Positions 9,401-15,958 of a stretch of DNA of 64,000 nucleotides are shown here, piece after piece. Within the stretch, counting starts at the first letter, position 1. Each line of letters begins with the position of its first letter. This DNA is from Rhodothermales bacterium (GTDB lineage Bacteria > Bacteroidota > Rhodothermia > Rhodothermales > Bin80), in contig OX638318.1 of the NCBI GenBank assembly GCA_951812585.1, positions 3,104,810 through 3,168,809 of the forward strand, written 5' to 3'. Below the pieces are notes generated by a model, which was not told the origin of the DNA, did no database searches, and worked only from the letters and a program-made list of their open reading frames with translations. The position numbers and the translations under genes are program-made.

Positions 9401-9971
9401 CGTCGTGGTTCTGCAGTCCGATGTGACCTTCCAGGGAGCGATTGCCTACAAAGTCATTGATGAGCGCCCCATTGAGCCATATCTGGTATCGCTGACCGGT
9501 AACCTTGATGCGGTACGTGTTCCACTCGTCCGTGGCATTGGCCGTGACCCTGAAGGACGCGGAGATGGCATAGATGCTGCCAGTAACATGGTCAGGGTCG
9601 CGACTGTTGTCAATCTGGATTTCATAGCCCTCCCGTACGGCAACCCATGGATCATCCGTTGCCGGAAAGCGCACGAACACACCGGCATTCGCACTGTGTT
9701 TGTTGACCTTCCAGTCCAGTTCCAGCTCGAAGTTGCGATAGGACTCCGCAGCATAGTAGAGGAGGCCCATGCCACCGTGGCTTACCATCGAGCCGTCGTC
9801 CTGCAAGGTGAAGCCGCCCGGCCCGGCCTGCGTCCATCCCTCCAGGCTGGAGCCATCAAAGAGCGGCTGCCACCCGTCCTGCCCCCAAGCGGAGGTCGTG
9901 CACACCAGAGTGGCCAGCGCCACCCACAAAACATATCGTAGTTCGCTCATTGCAGGTCGTATTCCGGTCAT
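6459..9971 (-). CDS. Multidomain DUF1080-ThuA-sorbosone dehydrogenase-PKD protein
   Basis: A 1,170-residue secreted protein. ATG 9971 overlaps the stop of the upstream gene (ATGA); ATG 9950 would begin closer to the signal peptide (MSELRYVLW...TTSAWG) and is the alternative. Numbered from 9971, residues ~33-205 are a DUF1080 jelly roll (FELELDWKVN...NAGVFVRF, WNTYRIKVTGQRYQIWLNG). Residues ~226-290 are the first half of a ThuA domain (RVLMVTTTHAFRH). Residues ~298-495 are a two-fold repeated beta domain, and ~500-660 the second ThuA half (VAHAGLDAFYNWPEY...GGGLFDSHPW). Residues ~668-1080 are a GSDH/L-sorbosone dehydrogenase-like PQQ propeller (PDDIAVDERGNVWIAE, NPYRFKVDPESGALY), and ~1090-1165 a PKD domain (FHWDFGDG). 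No haem site is present, so electrons must go to a separate cytochrome. Such fusions are common in Bacteroidota and Planctomycetes, but the insertion that splits ThuA is unusual. Confidence 0.85.
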   Translation of the reverse strand: MTGIRPAMSELRYVLWVALATLVCTTSAWGQDGWQPLFDGSSLEGWTQAGPGGFTLQDDGSMVSHGGMGLLYYAAESYRNFELELDWKVNKHSANAGVFVRFPATDDPWVAVREGYEIQIDNSRDPDHVTGSIYAISASFRVTANATDEWNTYRIKVTGQRYQIWLNGALINDFVGNRSLEGHIGLQNHDDSSRVAFRNVRIRALEDAASMSLAQLAPQARDADEIRVLMVTTTHAFRHGAAIAAQKEVMTALSETTELRVDTTEDLTQLNHTNLQQYDVLFFANSTLRAERPEGAPVPEVLTLEGSYATYDVMLSLPDNEFDGTLALSGHPDSLTGVIAFRLFPDLAALEEVFLRGDSLTFHWEIEGAGRLDAALHMRGDDISGTITVMNMPMALTGTRTAPPPEEWTLTINSPQGPMDAALSLADTASTIVLGGNALPLVDLVQTEDSIRFSFDGANFGIIRAEAQRGGTEMTGTLSALGGTLDFTGVMAAADVEEGTPTIAPEQQEAIMSFLRDGKGIAVAHAGLDAFYNWPEYREMVGGGLFDSHPWTQSVRIAIEDADNPATRHWGEDFWIRDEIYVLDENPRWTSRVLMSLGMESVELTGDVAGDERNDYPIAWIRGHQGGRVFVTKLGHFADVWKTPGFQAHIVEGLRLAAGRTDASFGGRRVKEVIAKEVWPDDIAVDERGNVWIAELRGRVHRYDAATGDMLFIAHLRTTDPTNIEHGLYGIEVDPEFYDGSPYVYLYYAEPHTFINKLSRYVFNGVAILEDTEEVLLRVPTEPTCCHQGGDLEWGTDSTLFISTGDTGMSEVRPEWEVRDDELEAFQERHGLKGYHWARQADSERSAQNLQDLRGKILRINRDGSIPHDNPFFGQPGVRWEIYAYGLRNPYRFKVDPESGALYIGVVGPDASYDYDEYNVSHQGGENFGWPRTLGKLFYNEWTPDMISGYVPPMWEYTYEGGGRSATVGPIYRHEGEGGFPALMQNKLFVFDWARRWIKYGELVEGTFENDRESDMRFDVPQISMPATRLVNIKTFDRLRATSPISMEQGPDGSIYLAEFDGFWDAGPDAQVTRYRWIEHNRPPLGDAKVIHEEGWRYRFDGMDIYDPDLDLLSFHWDFGDGASSSSRVAEHTYDGSGTYHAQLTVTDARGEVRIITRMVEIPAIDSPDH

Positions 9972-10765
9972 TGCAAGAGGCCAGCGTATCCGGCGTGTGC
10001 CAAGACAGCATCCAGTCCGCCTTCCATCATGAGCGGACCAATTGCGCCATCGCCATTGGCATCCACACCGGTCCGGCATCGGTTGAGCAGGGCGGTCATG
10101 GCGGCGGCATGCTGCCGAGCCAGCGCTGCATCGCCGTCGTAATTCGTCTTGAGTATGTTGAGCGCTTGCGCGAACGCCTCATGGATCCAGCCGGTATCAG
10201 CGCTGGAATTCCAGAATTCGCCGGGCGCGGTCCACATATACGTAAGATCTACGCGCGGCTGGTTTTCGGCTTTGGTTACGCCATCATCGAGCCGCATCCA
10301 GCCTATTACGTTATTCAGCGAATGGATTACATGCACCAGATGCACACGTGTCGAATCGACATCGTATTGCGCCTGCAGCTGATCGCGCAGGTGTCGGGCC
10401 CGGCCTATGATGCCCAGCTGCGCGACATCCTGAATGCGAGGGAGCCAGCCGCCGTGACGCTTAACGTGGTCCTCGTCAAACTCCTGGCCTGAAGTCTGCC
10501 AGCGCGTTTTCCAGCCGTGCATGGCGGCAGCGCCGGTGGAGCCATCGGCCAGCCCTGAAGGCTGTCCCCAGATGACAGTGAACACGCCATCCGCATGGCG
10601 CTTGGCCTGTTCCACATCAGTGGCCGATTCCGCAGCTACGCTGTGCGTATGCGCTTCCTGAAGCAACCGGTCCAGCTCCATGAGCAGCGCGTGCATTTCG
10701 CCTTGAGCAAAGGCCGGCCCACCTATCAAAAACGGGAATAGCAGCAGTACCCGAAAGGGATTCAT
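9968..10765 (-). CDS. Secreted protein of unknown function
   Basis: A 265-residue protein with a clear signal peptide (MNPFRVLLLFPFLIGGPAFAQ). ATG 10765 is preferred because the frame from 10792 only adds nine polar residues before it. The mature part is mostly predicted helix and rich in histidines and tryptophans, with GWKTRWQTSGQEFDEDHVK, a segment HLRDQLQAQYDVDSTRV, and WTAPGEFWNSSADTGWIHEA. Near the end DANGDGAIG resembles an EF-hand-like calcium loop. I do not recognise the family. It is embedded in the sugar-oxidation run, 74 bases after the creatininase gene and overlapping the large oxidoreductase gene by four bases, so a role in the same periplasmic process is inferred. Confidence 0.7.
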   Translation of the reverse strand: MNPFRVLLLFPFLIGGPAFAQGEMHALLMELDRLLQEAHTHSVAAESATDVEQAKRHADGVFTVIWGQPSGLADGSTGAAAMHGWKTRWQTSGQEFDEDHVKRHGGWLPRIQDVAQLGIIGRARHLRDQLQAQYDVDSTRVHLVHVIHSLNNVIGWMRLDDGVTKAENQPRVDLTYMWTAPGEFWNSSADTGWIHEAFAQALNILKTNYDGDAALARQHAAAMTALLNRCRTGVDANGDGAIGPLMMEGGLDAVLAHAGYAGLLQ

Positions 10766-10839
10766 GAATTCGATTGGATTGCTTCCCTGCACCGGTAATA
10801 GATGGGCCAGGAATGAGTGGGGATTGATACTTCCAGAAC

Positions 10840-11610
10840 TTAGGCCATGTAAAGCTCGTCGAGGTCTTGTGCAGCCAGCGCCGCCAAAAACTCAGCAATT
10901 CTTCGCGTAAGCACGCCAAGGAACCGCTTCCCTTTTCCCGAGGTGGATCGTGAAGGATCGCCGACGCCCGTATCGTCGGTGGCTTCCAGCCAGCGGCGTT
11001 CGGCCCAGACCCATCCTTCGCGTATACCTGTCAACGTAGAAGCACGCGCGTTGCCACTTCCAGCTTCGGCCAAGGGGAGGACCCAATCCGATGCCAAGAA
11101 CTGCATGTTGCTGGTTTCCATCTCGCCACCATGGTCCCCGGGCTCATCGAAATAGTCGGTGCCGCGCAGTACCTTGTACCAGTTGATTTCGCAGATGAAC
11201 ATGTCGCGGTGCCGGGCACCGATTTCGCGAATCATCTGCTTGAAGCTGTTGCCGCCGTGCCCGTTCAGCACGACCAGCTTTTGGATGTGCTGGAGTGACA
11301 GTACCTGCACGATATCGCCCAGTACGGCGGCCTGCGTGCTGGGCATCATGTTGATGTCCAACTTCACATCCATCTGCCCCGTATTCACGCCGTAAGGAAT
11401 TGTTGGAAGCACGACGACCAGCGCGCCTTGACCCCAGGCTATGCGGGCACTTTCGGCGGCGATGTATTCTACTTGGATGTTGTCAGTGGCGTAGGGAAGA
11501 TGATAATTGTGGGCCTCTGTTGCACCCCAAGGTAGAATCGCGACTTCATAGGGCGTGGCTCGGACAGCTTTCCAGTTTGTTTCCGCCAGGATATACGGGC
11601 GCGCAGGCAT
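10840..11610 (-). CDS. Creatininase-family amidohydrolase
   Basis: A 256-residue cytoplasmic protein of the creatininase/creatinine amidohydrolase fold, a binuclear metal hydrolase. Expected ligands are visible: WGATEAHNYHLPYATD near residues 28-43, the NGHGGN loop near residue 117, and DHGGEMETSNM near residue 160. There is no signal peptide. Members act on creatinine, cyclic amides, formamides or lactam-like rings; which applies here cannot be told. The gene lies 12 bases after the upstream lipoprotein gene and in the same direction as the sugar-oxidation genes. Creatininase-like proteins recur in sugar catabolic clusters with ThuA and DUF1080 proteins, where their job is unsettled. Confidence 0.85.
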   Translation of the reverse strand: MPARPYILAETNWKAVRATPYEVAILPWGATEAHNYHLPYATDNIQVEYIAAESARIAWGQGALVVVLPTIPYGVNTGQMDVKLDINMMPSTQAAVLGDIVQVLSLQHIQKLVVLNGHGGNSFKQMIREIGARHRDMFICEINWYKVLRGTDYFDEPGDHGGEMETSNMQFLASDWVLPLAEAGSGNARASTLTGIREGWVWAERRWLEATDDTGVGDPSRSTSGKGKRFLGVLTRRIAEFLAALAAQDLDELYMA

Positions 11611-11622
11611 TTCCGGCCGATC

Positions 11623-12093
11623 CTACTGCTGAACGAGAAGCACGAGATCGTACTCGTGGTCTATGATCTGGATGGGTCCGTCAAAGAAGGGGATGATGAA
11701 GCGGCCCTTGCGATCCAGCGAGAGCTCTCGCGTGGAGTATGTCAGGTAGCCGCCCTGGAAGGATCCGCTAAAGGAATAGTCCAGCATCCGGCGGCTGCCG
11801 GAAATGTTGCGCTCGATTTCGTAGTGCCGCACCTTCTCGAAATCGGCACCCACGTGCAGAGATACATTGGTGATTTCAAAAGATCGCCGCACTGTCACGG
11901 TCGCCGGCGTCGTGCTCTGCTGTACCCCCTCAACAAAAATCCAAGCCCGTTTTACCATAGGCGGCAGCCTTGCGTCAGAAGTATCCTTCGGAGCACGCGA
12001 TTCGATGGTGACGCCCGCCGGCGTGCTAACGCATCCCATCTGCACCACCTGCAGCATACTCCCCAGCACTACAGCGGCCGCAATGGTTCTCAT
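11623..12093 (-). CDS. Lipoprotein of unknown function, first gene of the run
   Basis: A 156-residue lipoprotein. ATG 12093 gives a proper signal peptide with lipobox VVQMGC (Cys21); the frame extends to 12228, but that part is polar and cysteine-rich and looks non-coding. The mature protein is a single beta-rich domain with alternating strands (RAWIFVEGVQQSTTPATVTV, RHYEIERNISG, YSFSGSFQGG, GRFIIPFFDGP) and ends in VLLVQQ. I know no named family. It is the promoter-proximal gene of a minus-strand run that continues through the creatininase to the lactonase with gaps of 12, 74, -4, 5 and -4 bases. Confidence 0.72.
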   Translation of the reverse strand: MRTIAAAVVLGSMLQVVQMGCVSTPAGVTIESRAPKDTSDARLPPMVKRAWIFVEGVQQSTTPATVTVRRSFEITNVSLHVGADFEKVRHYEIERNISGSRRMLDYSFSGSFQGGYLTYSTRELSLDRKGRFIIPFFDGPIQIIDHEYDLVLLVQQ

Positions 12094-12569
12094 GATCATG
12101 TATCGGTTGGGCCGCTCAGCGTTGCTGCGCGATTGATTCCTGATTAAGGGCTGGAAGCATGCTGCTGCCATGCTGCTTTCATGCGGTTCCTGCTTGCAAA
12201 ATACTGCACGCGCCGCACAACTGCACATGCGGATAAGGCTCAGGCCTGACTACCTGGCTTTTGTGCAGCGCCTTGCAGCAAGCGCGGAACCGGAGAACAA
12301 CGAACGGTCACCTTGCCATTCTCCCACGCCCACAGCCCGGTGATACTGCCACGAATGCCGCGGCAGCGCCGCGACTCGCCGCCCTTCGGGCTGTTCCAGA
12401 CTTCGTTACGCGTCCGCGCATGGCCCGTTGTGCCTTATGCAAGATCATCCGATTTACAAGCACTTAGAGTGGGCGCTTTTGTTATATTGCATTTAGGCGT
12501 CTTAGGCGTTCTACGTGCACGGTCCATTGTGCACGTCATGGCATGTAGAACAAAACGCTCCGGTTCGCT
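12094..12569. other. Divergent control region between lacI and the sugar-oxidation run
   Basis: A 476-base region between the lacI-type gene and the first lipoprotein gene. It should carry both promoters. The lacI-proximal end has nested inverted repeats, annotated separately. Near 12156-12175 CATGCTGCTGCCATGCTGCT is a short tandem echo. No coding frame here resembles a protein. Confidence 0.5.
12507..12551. promoter_or_regulatory. Nested inverted repeats before lacI, candidate operator
   Basis: ACGTGCAC at 12512-12519 and GTGCACGT at 12528-12535 form a perfect 8-bp inverted repeat around eight bases. An outer pair, GTTCTAC at 12507-12513 and GTAGAAC at 12545-12551, encloses it. The right end is 18 bases from the lacI start. 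LacI-type proteins usually bind near-perfect palindromes of about 14-20 bp, so an autoregulatory operator is plausible; a leader-RNA hairpin is the alternative. Confidence 0.5.
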
Positions 12570-13595
12570 ATGCCTGACAGGCCCAAGATCGACGACATTG
12601 CGAAGGCCGCGTTTGTTTCCCGTTCCGTGGTTTCTCGCGTGCTCAACAACAGGCCCAACGTCAGTCCGCTGGCGCGAGCGAGAGTCAAGGAGGTCATCGA
12701 GCGCCTGGGATATGCGCCGAGTTCCGCAGCTCGGAGCCTTGCTACCAACAAGACGTACGAGATCTCGATCCTTGCCCCAAGGCAAAAGGATCATGTTTTC
12801 GCGAACGCATTCTGGTCCCTGATCTTCCTGGGGCTTTCTGAGGGATGCATTCGCCGCGGCTATTTCGCCACGTTAAACGTCATTGCCAATGAGCTGGATG
12901 AAAAGCTCAAGCACCGGATCCTTCGAGGGCACAGCATGGATGGCTATGTCTTAATCGGACGGGAAGTTGCCGACGAAGCGTTTGATGTCTTGCAAAACAC
13001 GGGCAAGCCGATGATTGTCCTCGGGCATGATGTCCACCATAAGCAGCTGCCTTCTGTAGATGTAGATAACGTGGGCGGGGCATACAAGGCGGTGCAGTAC
13101 CTCTTCAAGTTGGGACACCAGCGCATTGGCCTGGTCGCAGGGCGCGTCCAGACACAGGAGGCACAAGACCGCGTCGAGGGGTACGCCAAGGCGCATTATG
13201 AGCTGGGTGTAGCGCTGGATGAAGCGCTGAGCTTCCCAGGGGAATTTTCGCACCGGAGTGGATACAGGTCCATGCAGCGGCTGCTTCTGCATAGGCCCAC
13301 CGCGGTGTTTTGCACCTCCGATGCCCAGGCTATGGGAGCACTATTGGCCATTCATGAAGCGGGATTGCGTGTGCCCAGGGACATCTCGGTAATCGGTTAT
13401 GATGGCCTGCCCTCCGCGCGCTTTACGTATCCGCCGCTAACCACTATGCAGCAGCCGATCTATAGCATGGGTCGGCAGACTTCGGACACGCTCATTGACC
13501 TGATCGAAGACAAGCATAGCGGGCCGCAACGCATCATGCTGCGGTCCACGCTCATTGAACGGGAATCGTGCGGGCCCCCACCACTGGCGGCCTGA
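12570..13595 (+). CDS. LacI/GalR-family transcriptional regulator
   Basis: A 341-residue regulator of usual LacI length. Residues 5-25 are the N-terminal helix-turn-helix (KIDDIAKAAFVSRSVVSRVL), followed by the hinge helix (SSAARSLATNKT) and a periplasmic-binding-protein-like sensor domain. That domain shows the expected LAPRQKDHVFAN, VILGHDVHHK-type and GHQRIGLVAGR segments, a VFCTSDAQAMGAL strand and ISVIGYDGLP near residue 275. It most likely responds to a sugar or sugar derivative. It is divergent from the sugar-oxidation run and is followed by an MFS sugar porter, so these are the likely targets, although a target is not shown by the sequence alone. Confidence 0.93.
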   Translation: MPDRPKIDDIAKAAFVSRSVVSRVLNNRPNVSPLARARVKEVIERLGYAPSSAARSLATNKTYEISILAPRQKDHVFANAFWSLIFLGLSEGCIRRGYFATLNVIANELDEKLKHRILRGHSMDGYVLIGREVADEAFDVLQNTGKPMIVLGHDVHHKQLPSVDVDNVGGAYKAVQYLFKLGHQRIGLVAGRVQTQEAQDRVEGYAKAHYELGVALDEALSFPGEFSHRSGYRSMQRLLLHRPTAVFCTSDAQAMGALLAIHEAGLRVPRDISVIGYDGLPSARFTYPPLTTMQQPIYSMGRQTSDTLIDLIEDKHSGPQRIMLRSTLIERESCGPPPLAA

Positions 13596-13878
13596 TTCCA
13601 CGCCGGGCATCCCCACTGACCTGATGGCAGCAGGCGGAGTCTGCTGTGACTCTGGGCCGAGCCAAAGTAGTGCTCCGTTTACCATGCGGTTGGGCAAGCA
13701 GGCCCGCACACTTCGCAGCTGGTGAGCAACAGACCCTCAGGCAATCGCGCAGCGCAGGCGTAACCCGTGCCGCTTCTCCGCTGGGCATGCCAGGTGACAC
13801 TCAGCCATACGCCAAGGCACGGCCTGTGGCTTGCCTTTAGTCTGCGCGTTGTTCTCCTTCCACAGGGGCTCGATCTTA

Positions 13879-14274
13879 CTACCAGGCCCGCACCATGTGC
13901 CTTGTGGCACTGCCGTGAGGCATGGTGAGCCGGTACAGGTATGCCGACTGGCTCACGCATGGGCATCAACGCTGGCCTGGTGCGGACCGGCAGCGCGGAT
14001 GTCCTCTTTCCAGCACGGCTACGCGGCGCCACAGCAGGTCGTATACCGAAAGCTCAACTGGGCCTGTGTGAGCCAGGCTGCACCGCACCGTCGTCGCCGG
14101 ATTGAACGGGTTGGGGTAGTCCTGATCCACGACAAATGCAACAGGCACCGCCGCATCCACCGCAGTCACGGGGGTGCCAATGGTGTAGTCGAACGATACC
14201 GGCGCTCCACTGGCGCCGCCTGCCAGGATCAATCCGGCTGCATGCTTCGCGGCAATGCGATCGGACACGGCCAC
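13879..14274 (-). pseudogene. Decayed short T9SS cargo gene
   Basis: Reading leftward, one frame shows IAAKHAAGLILAGGASGA, VSFDYTIGTPV and the T9SS sorting start DQDYPNPFNPATTV. It breaks at a TGA at 13966-13968. Further along in the same frame AYLYRLTMPHGSATRHM completes the expected sorting-domain end. Between these, a different frame carries VDAHA, a stop where Trp is expected, then AS, so two compensating indels and a nonsense change are present. No signal peptide or ATG survives upstream. The intact paralogue is at 27358-27816. This is a clear relic, not a working gene. Confidence 0.75.
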
Positions 14275-14538
14275 GCTACGAGGCTGTATACACCCAAAAT
14301 GGCGTGTTATCGCATCGGGGCTGCAAGTACTTTTGCGATCATTGCAGTTGCACGATCACCGATATCTTTGCCTTGGGCGCGGCAGCTGTAATGAGCGGTG
14401 CTGGAGACCATTTTTCAAAAGCAGTTCTTGTCCTGGAACGAGGAATAGCAGCAACCTTGGCACGCCCTGCAAACGCTTGAAGGCAGTCGACAGGCTCCGC
14501 GCAAAGCCTATCTTTGAGGACAGCTATCCACTTTCTAT

Positions 14539-15900
14539 ATGACGCGCACGCTGTTTGCAGCCTCGTTTGTTGCTGCCCTTGGAGGACTCCTCTTCGGATT
14601 CGACACCGCAGTGATATCGGGTGCCGAAGGGACGCTGCAGGTACTGTTTGACGCCGATTACGCGCAGATGGCCGATATCGTTGCCAACCGCACATTCTGG
14701 CACGGCTTTCTGGTCGCCAGTGCGCTGATCGGGACGATTATCGGGGCACTGGCATTTGCCAAGCCGGCTGACCGGTACGGCCGACGCCAAGTGCTAGTCT
14801 GGCTTGGCCTCCTGTACCTGATCAGTGCCCTTGGGAGCGCGCTGGCGTGGGGCGCATGGCCCTTCATCGGTTTTCGATTCATCGGCGGGCTTGCCGTCGG
14901 TGGTGCTTCGGTGGTGGCGCCGATGTACGTTGCCGAAATCTCCCCGGCCCACTACCGTGGGCGGCTTGTTGCAATGGTGCAGCTCAACATTGTCCTCGGC
15001 ATCCTGTTGGCGTACCTGTCCAACTACATAATTAGTGGCATGAGCCTGGGCCCGCAGGAGTGGCGATGGATGTTCGGCGTGGAAGCCGTGCCCGCGCTCG
15101 CGTTCACCGCGCTGCTGTTCACCAACCCGCGCAGTCCGCGCTGGCTTGTCGCGAATGATCGCGCAGAGGAGGCTGCCCGCGTTCTGATAGCCGTAGGCCT
15201 GAATGCCAGGAATATCAAGTCCGAGATCACCGCGATATCGCGGTCCCTGATCGCCGCGAAGAAGAGCCTGGGCGCACGCTTTTTTCAGCGCAAATACAGC
15301 AAGCCGATCATGCTCGCGATAGCCATCGCCGCTTTCAATCAGCTCTCCGGCATCAATGCACTGATCTATTACACCCGGCGCATCTTCGAAATGGCGGGCG
15401 CTGAAGGCACCTCGGCGCTATGGCAGTCGGTCATCATCGGCGGCACCAACCTGGCGATGACCATCCTGGCAATGGCGGTGATTGACCATTTTGGGCGACG
15501 AAAGCTCATGCTGACGGGATCCATCGGGTACATTATTTCGCTGAGTGCTACGGCCGTTGCCTTCTATGCGGGCGTTTCCGGCCCGCTGATCTTGGTCAGC
15601 CTGGTCATCTTCATCGCGTCGCATGCCTTTGGACAAGGGGCCGTGATCTGGGTCTTCATTGGGGAAATATTCCCTAACGCCCTGCGCGCCAGAGGGCAGG
15701 CCCTAGGCAGCTTCGTGCATTGGCTTATGGCGGCCGTCATCTCACTTACCTTCCCCATGATCGCCGAAGTTTCCGGTGCGCATATCTTCGCGTTCTATGC
15801 GCTCTGCATGGTAGGGCAGCTGATCTGGGTCCTTAAGGTCATGCCTGAAACCAAGGGCGTGCCACTGGAAGAAATAGAACAAAAACTGGGCATCATCTAA
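14539..15900 (+). CDS. MFS sugar porter (XylE/SP family)
   Basis: A 453-residue twelve-helix sugar:proton symporter. The family signature is complete: GGLLFGFDTAVISGAE in helix 1, PADRYGRR in the loop between helices 2 and 3, the PRSPRWL segment after helix 6, QLSGINALIYYTR in helix 7, DHFGRRKL in the matching C-terminal loop and PETKGVPLEE after helix 12. Length is normal. It lies downstream of the LacI regulator in the same direction, with only a decayed T9SS gene between. This suggests uptake of the sugar sensed by the regulator, though the exact hexose or pentose cannot be read from sequence. Confidence 0.93.
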   Translation: MTRTLFAASFVAALGGLLFGFDTAVISGAEGTLQVLFDADYAQMADIVANRTFWHGFLVASALIGTIIGALAFAKPADRYGRRQVLVWLGLLYLISALGSALAWGAWPFIGFRFIGGLAVGGASVVAPMYVAEISPAHYRGRLVAMVQLNIVLGILLAYLSNYIISGMSLGPQEWRWMFGVEAVPALAFTALLFTNPRSPRWLVANDRAEEAARVLIAVGLNARNIKSEITAISRSLIAAKKSLGARFFQRKYSKPIMLAIAIAAFNQLSGINALIYYTRRIFEMAGAEGTSALWQSVIIGGTNLAMTILAMAVIDHFGRRKLMLTGSIGYIISLSATAVAFYAGVSGPLILVSLVIFIASHAFGQGAVIWVFIGEIFPNALRARGQALGSFVHWLMAAVISLTFPMIAEVSGAHIFAFYALCMVGQLIWVLKVMPETKGVPLEEIEQKLGII

Positions 15901-15958
15901 TCCAGTCTATCCATAGGCTGGCATGCATCCAGAGGCGATCCAGCGCAATTGTTAAGAC

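Noticed and set aside
15902-15921. Hairpin CCAGTCTAT/ATAGGCTGG after the sugar porter
   Set aside because: Tight two-base loop with a G-T pair and no T-run; not convincing as a terminator.
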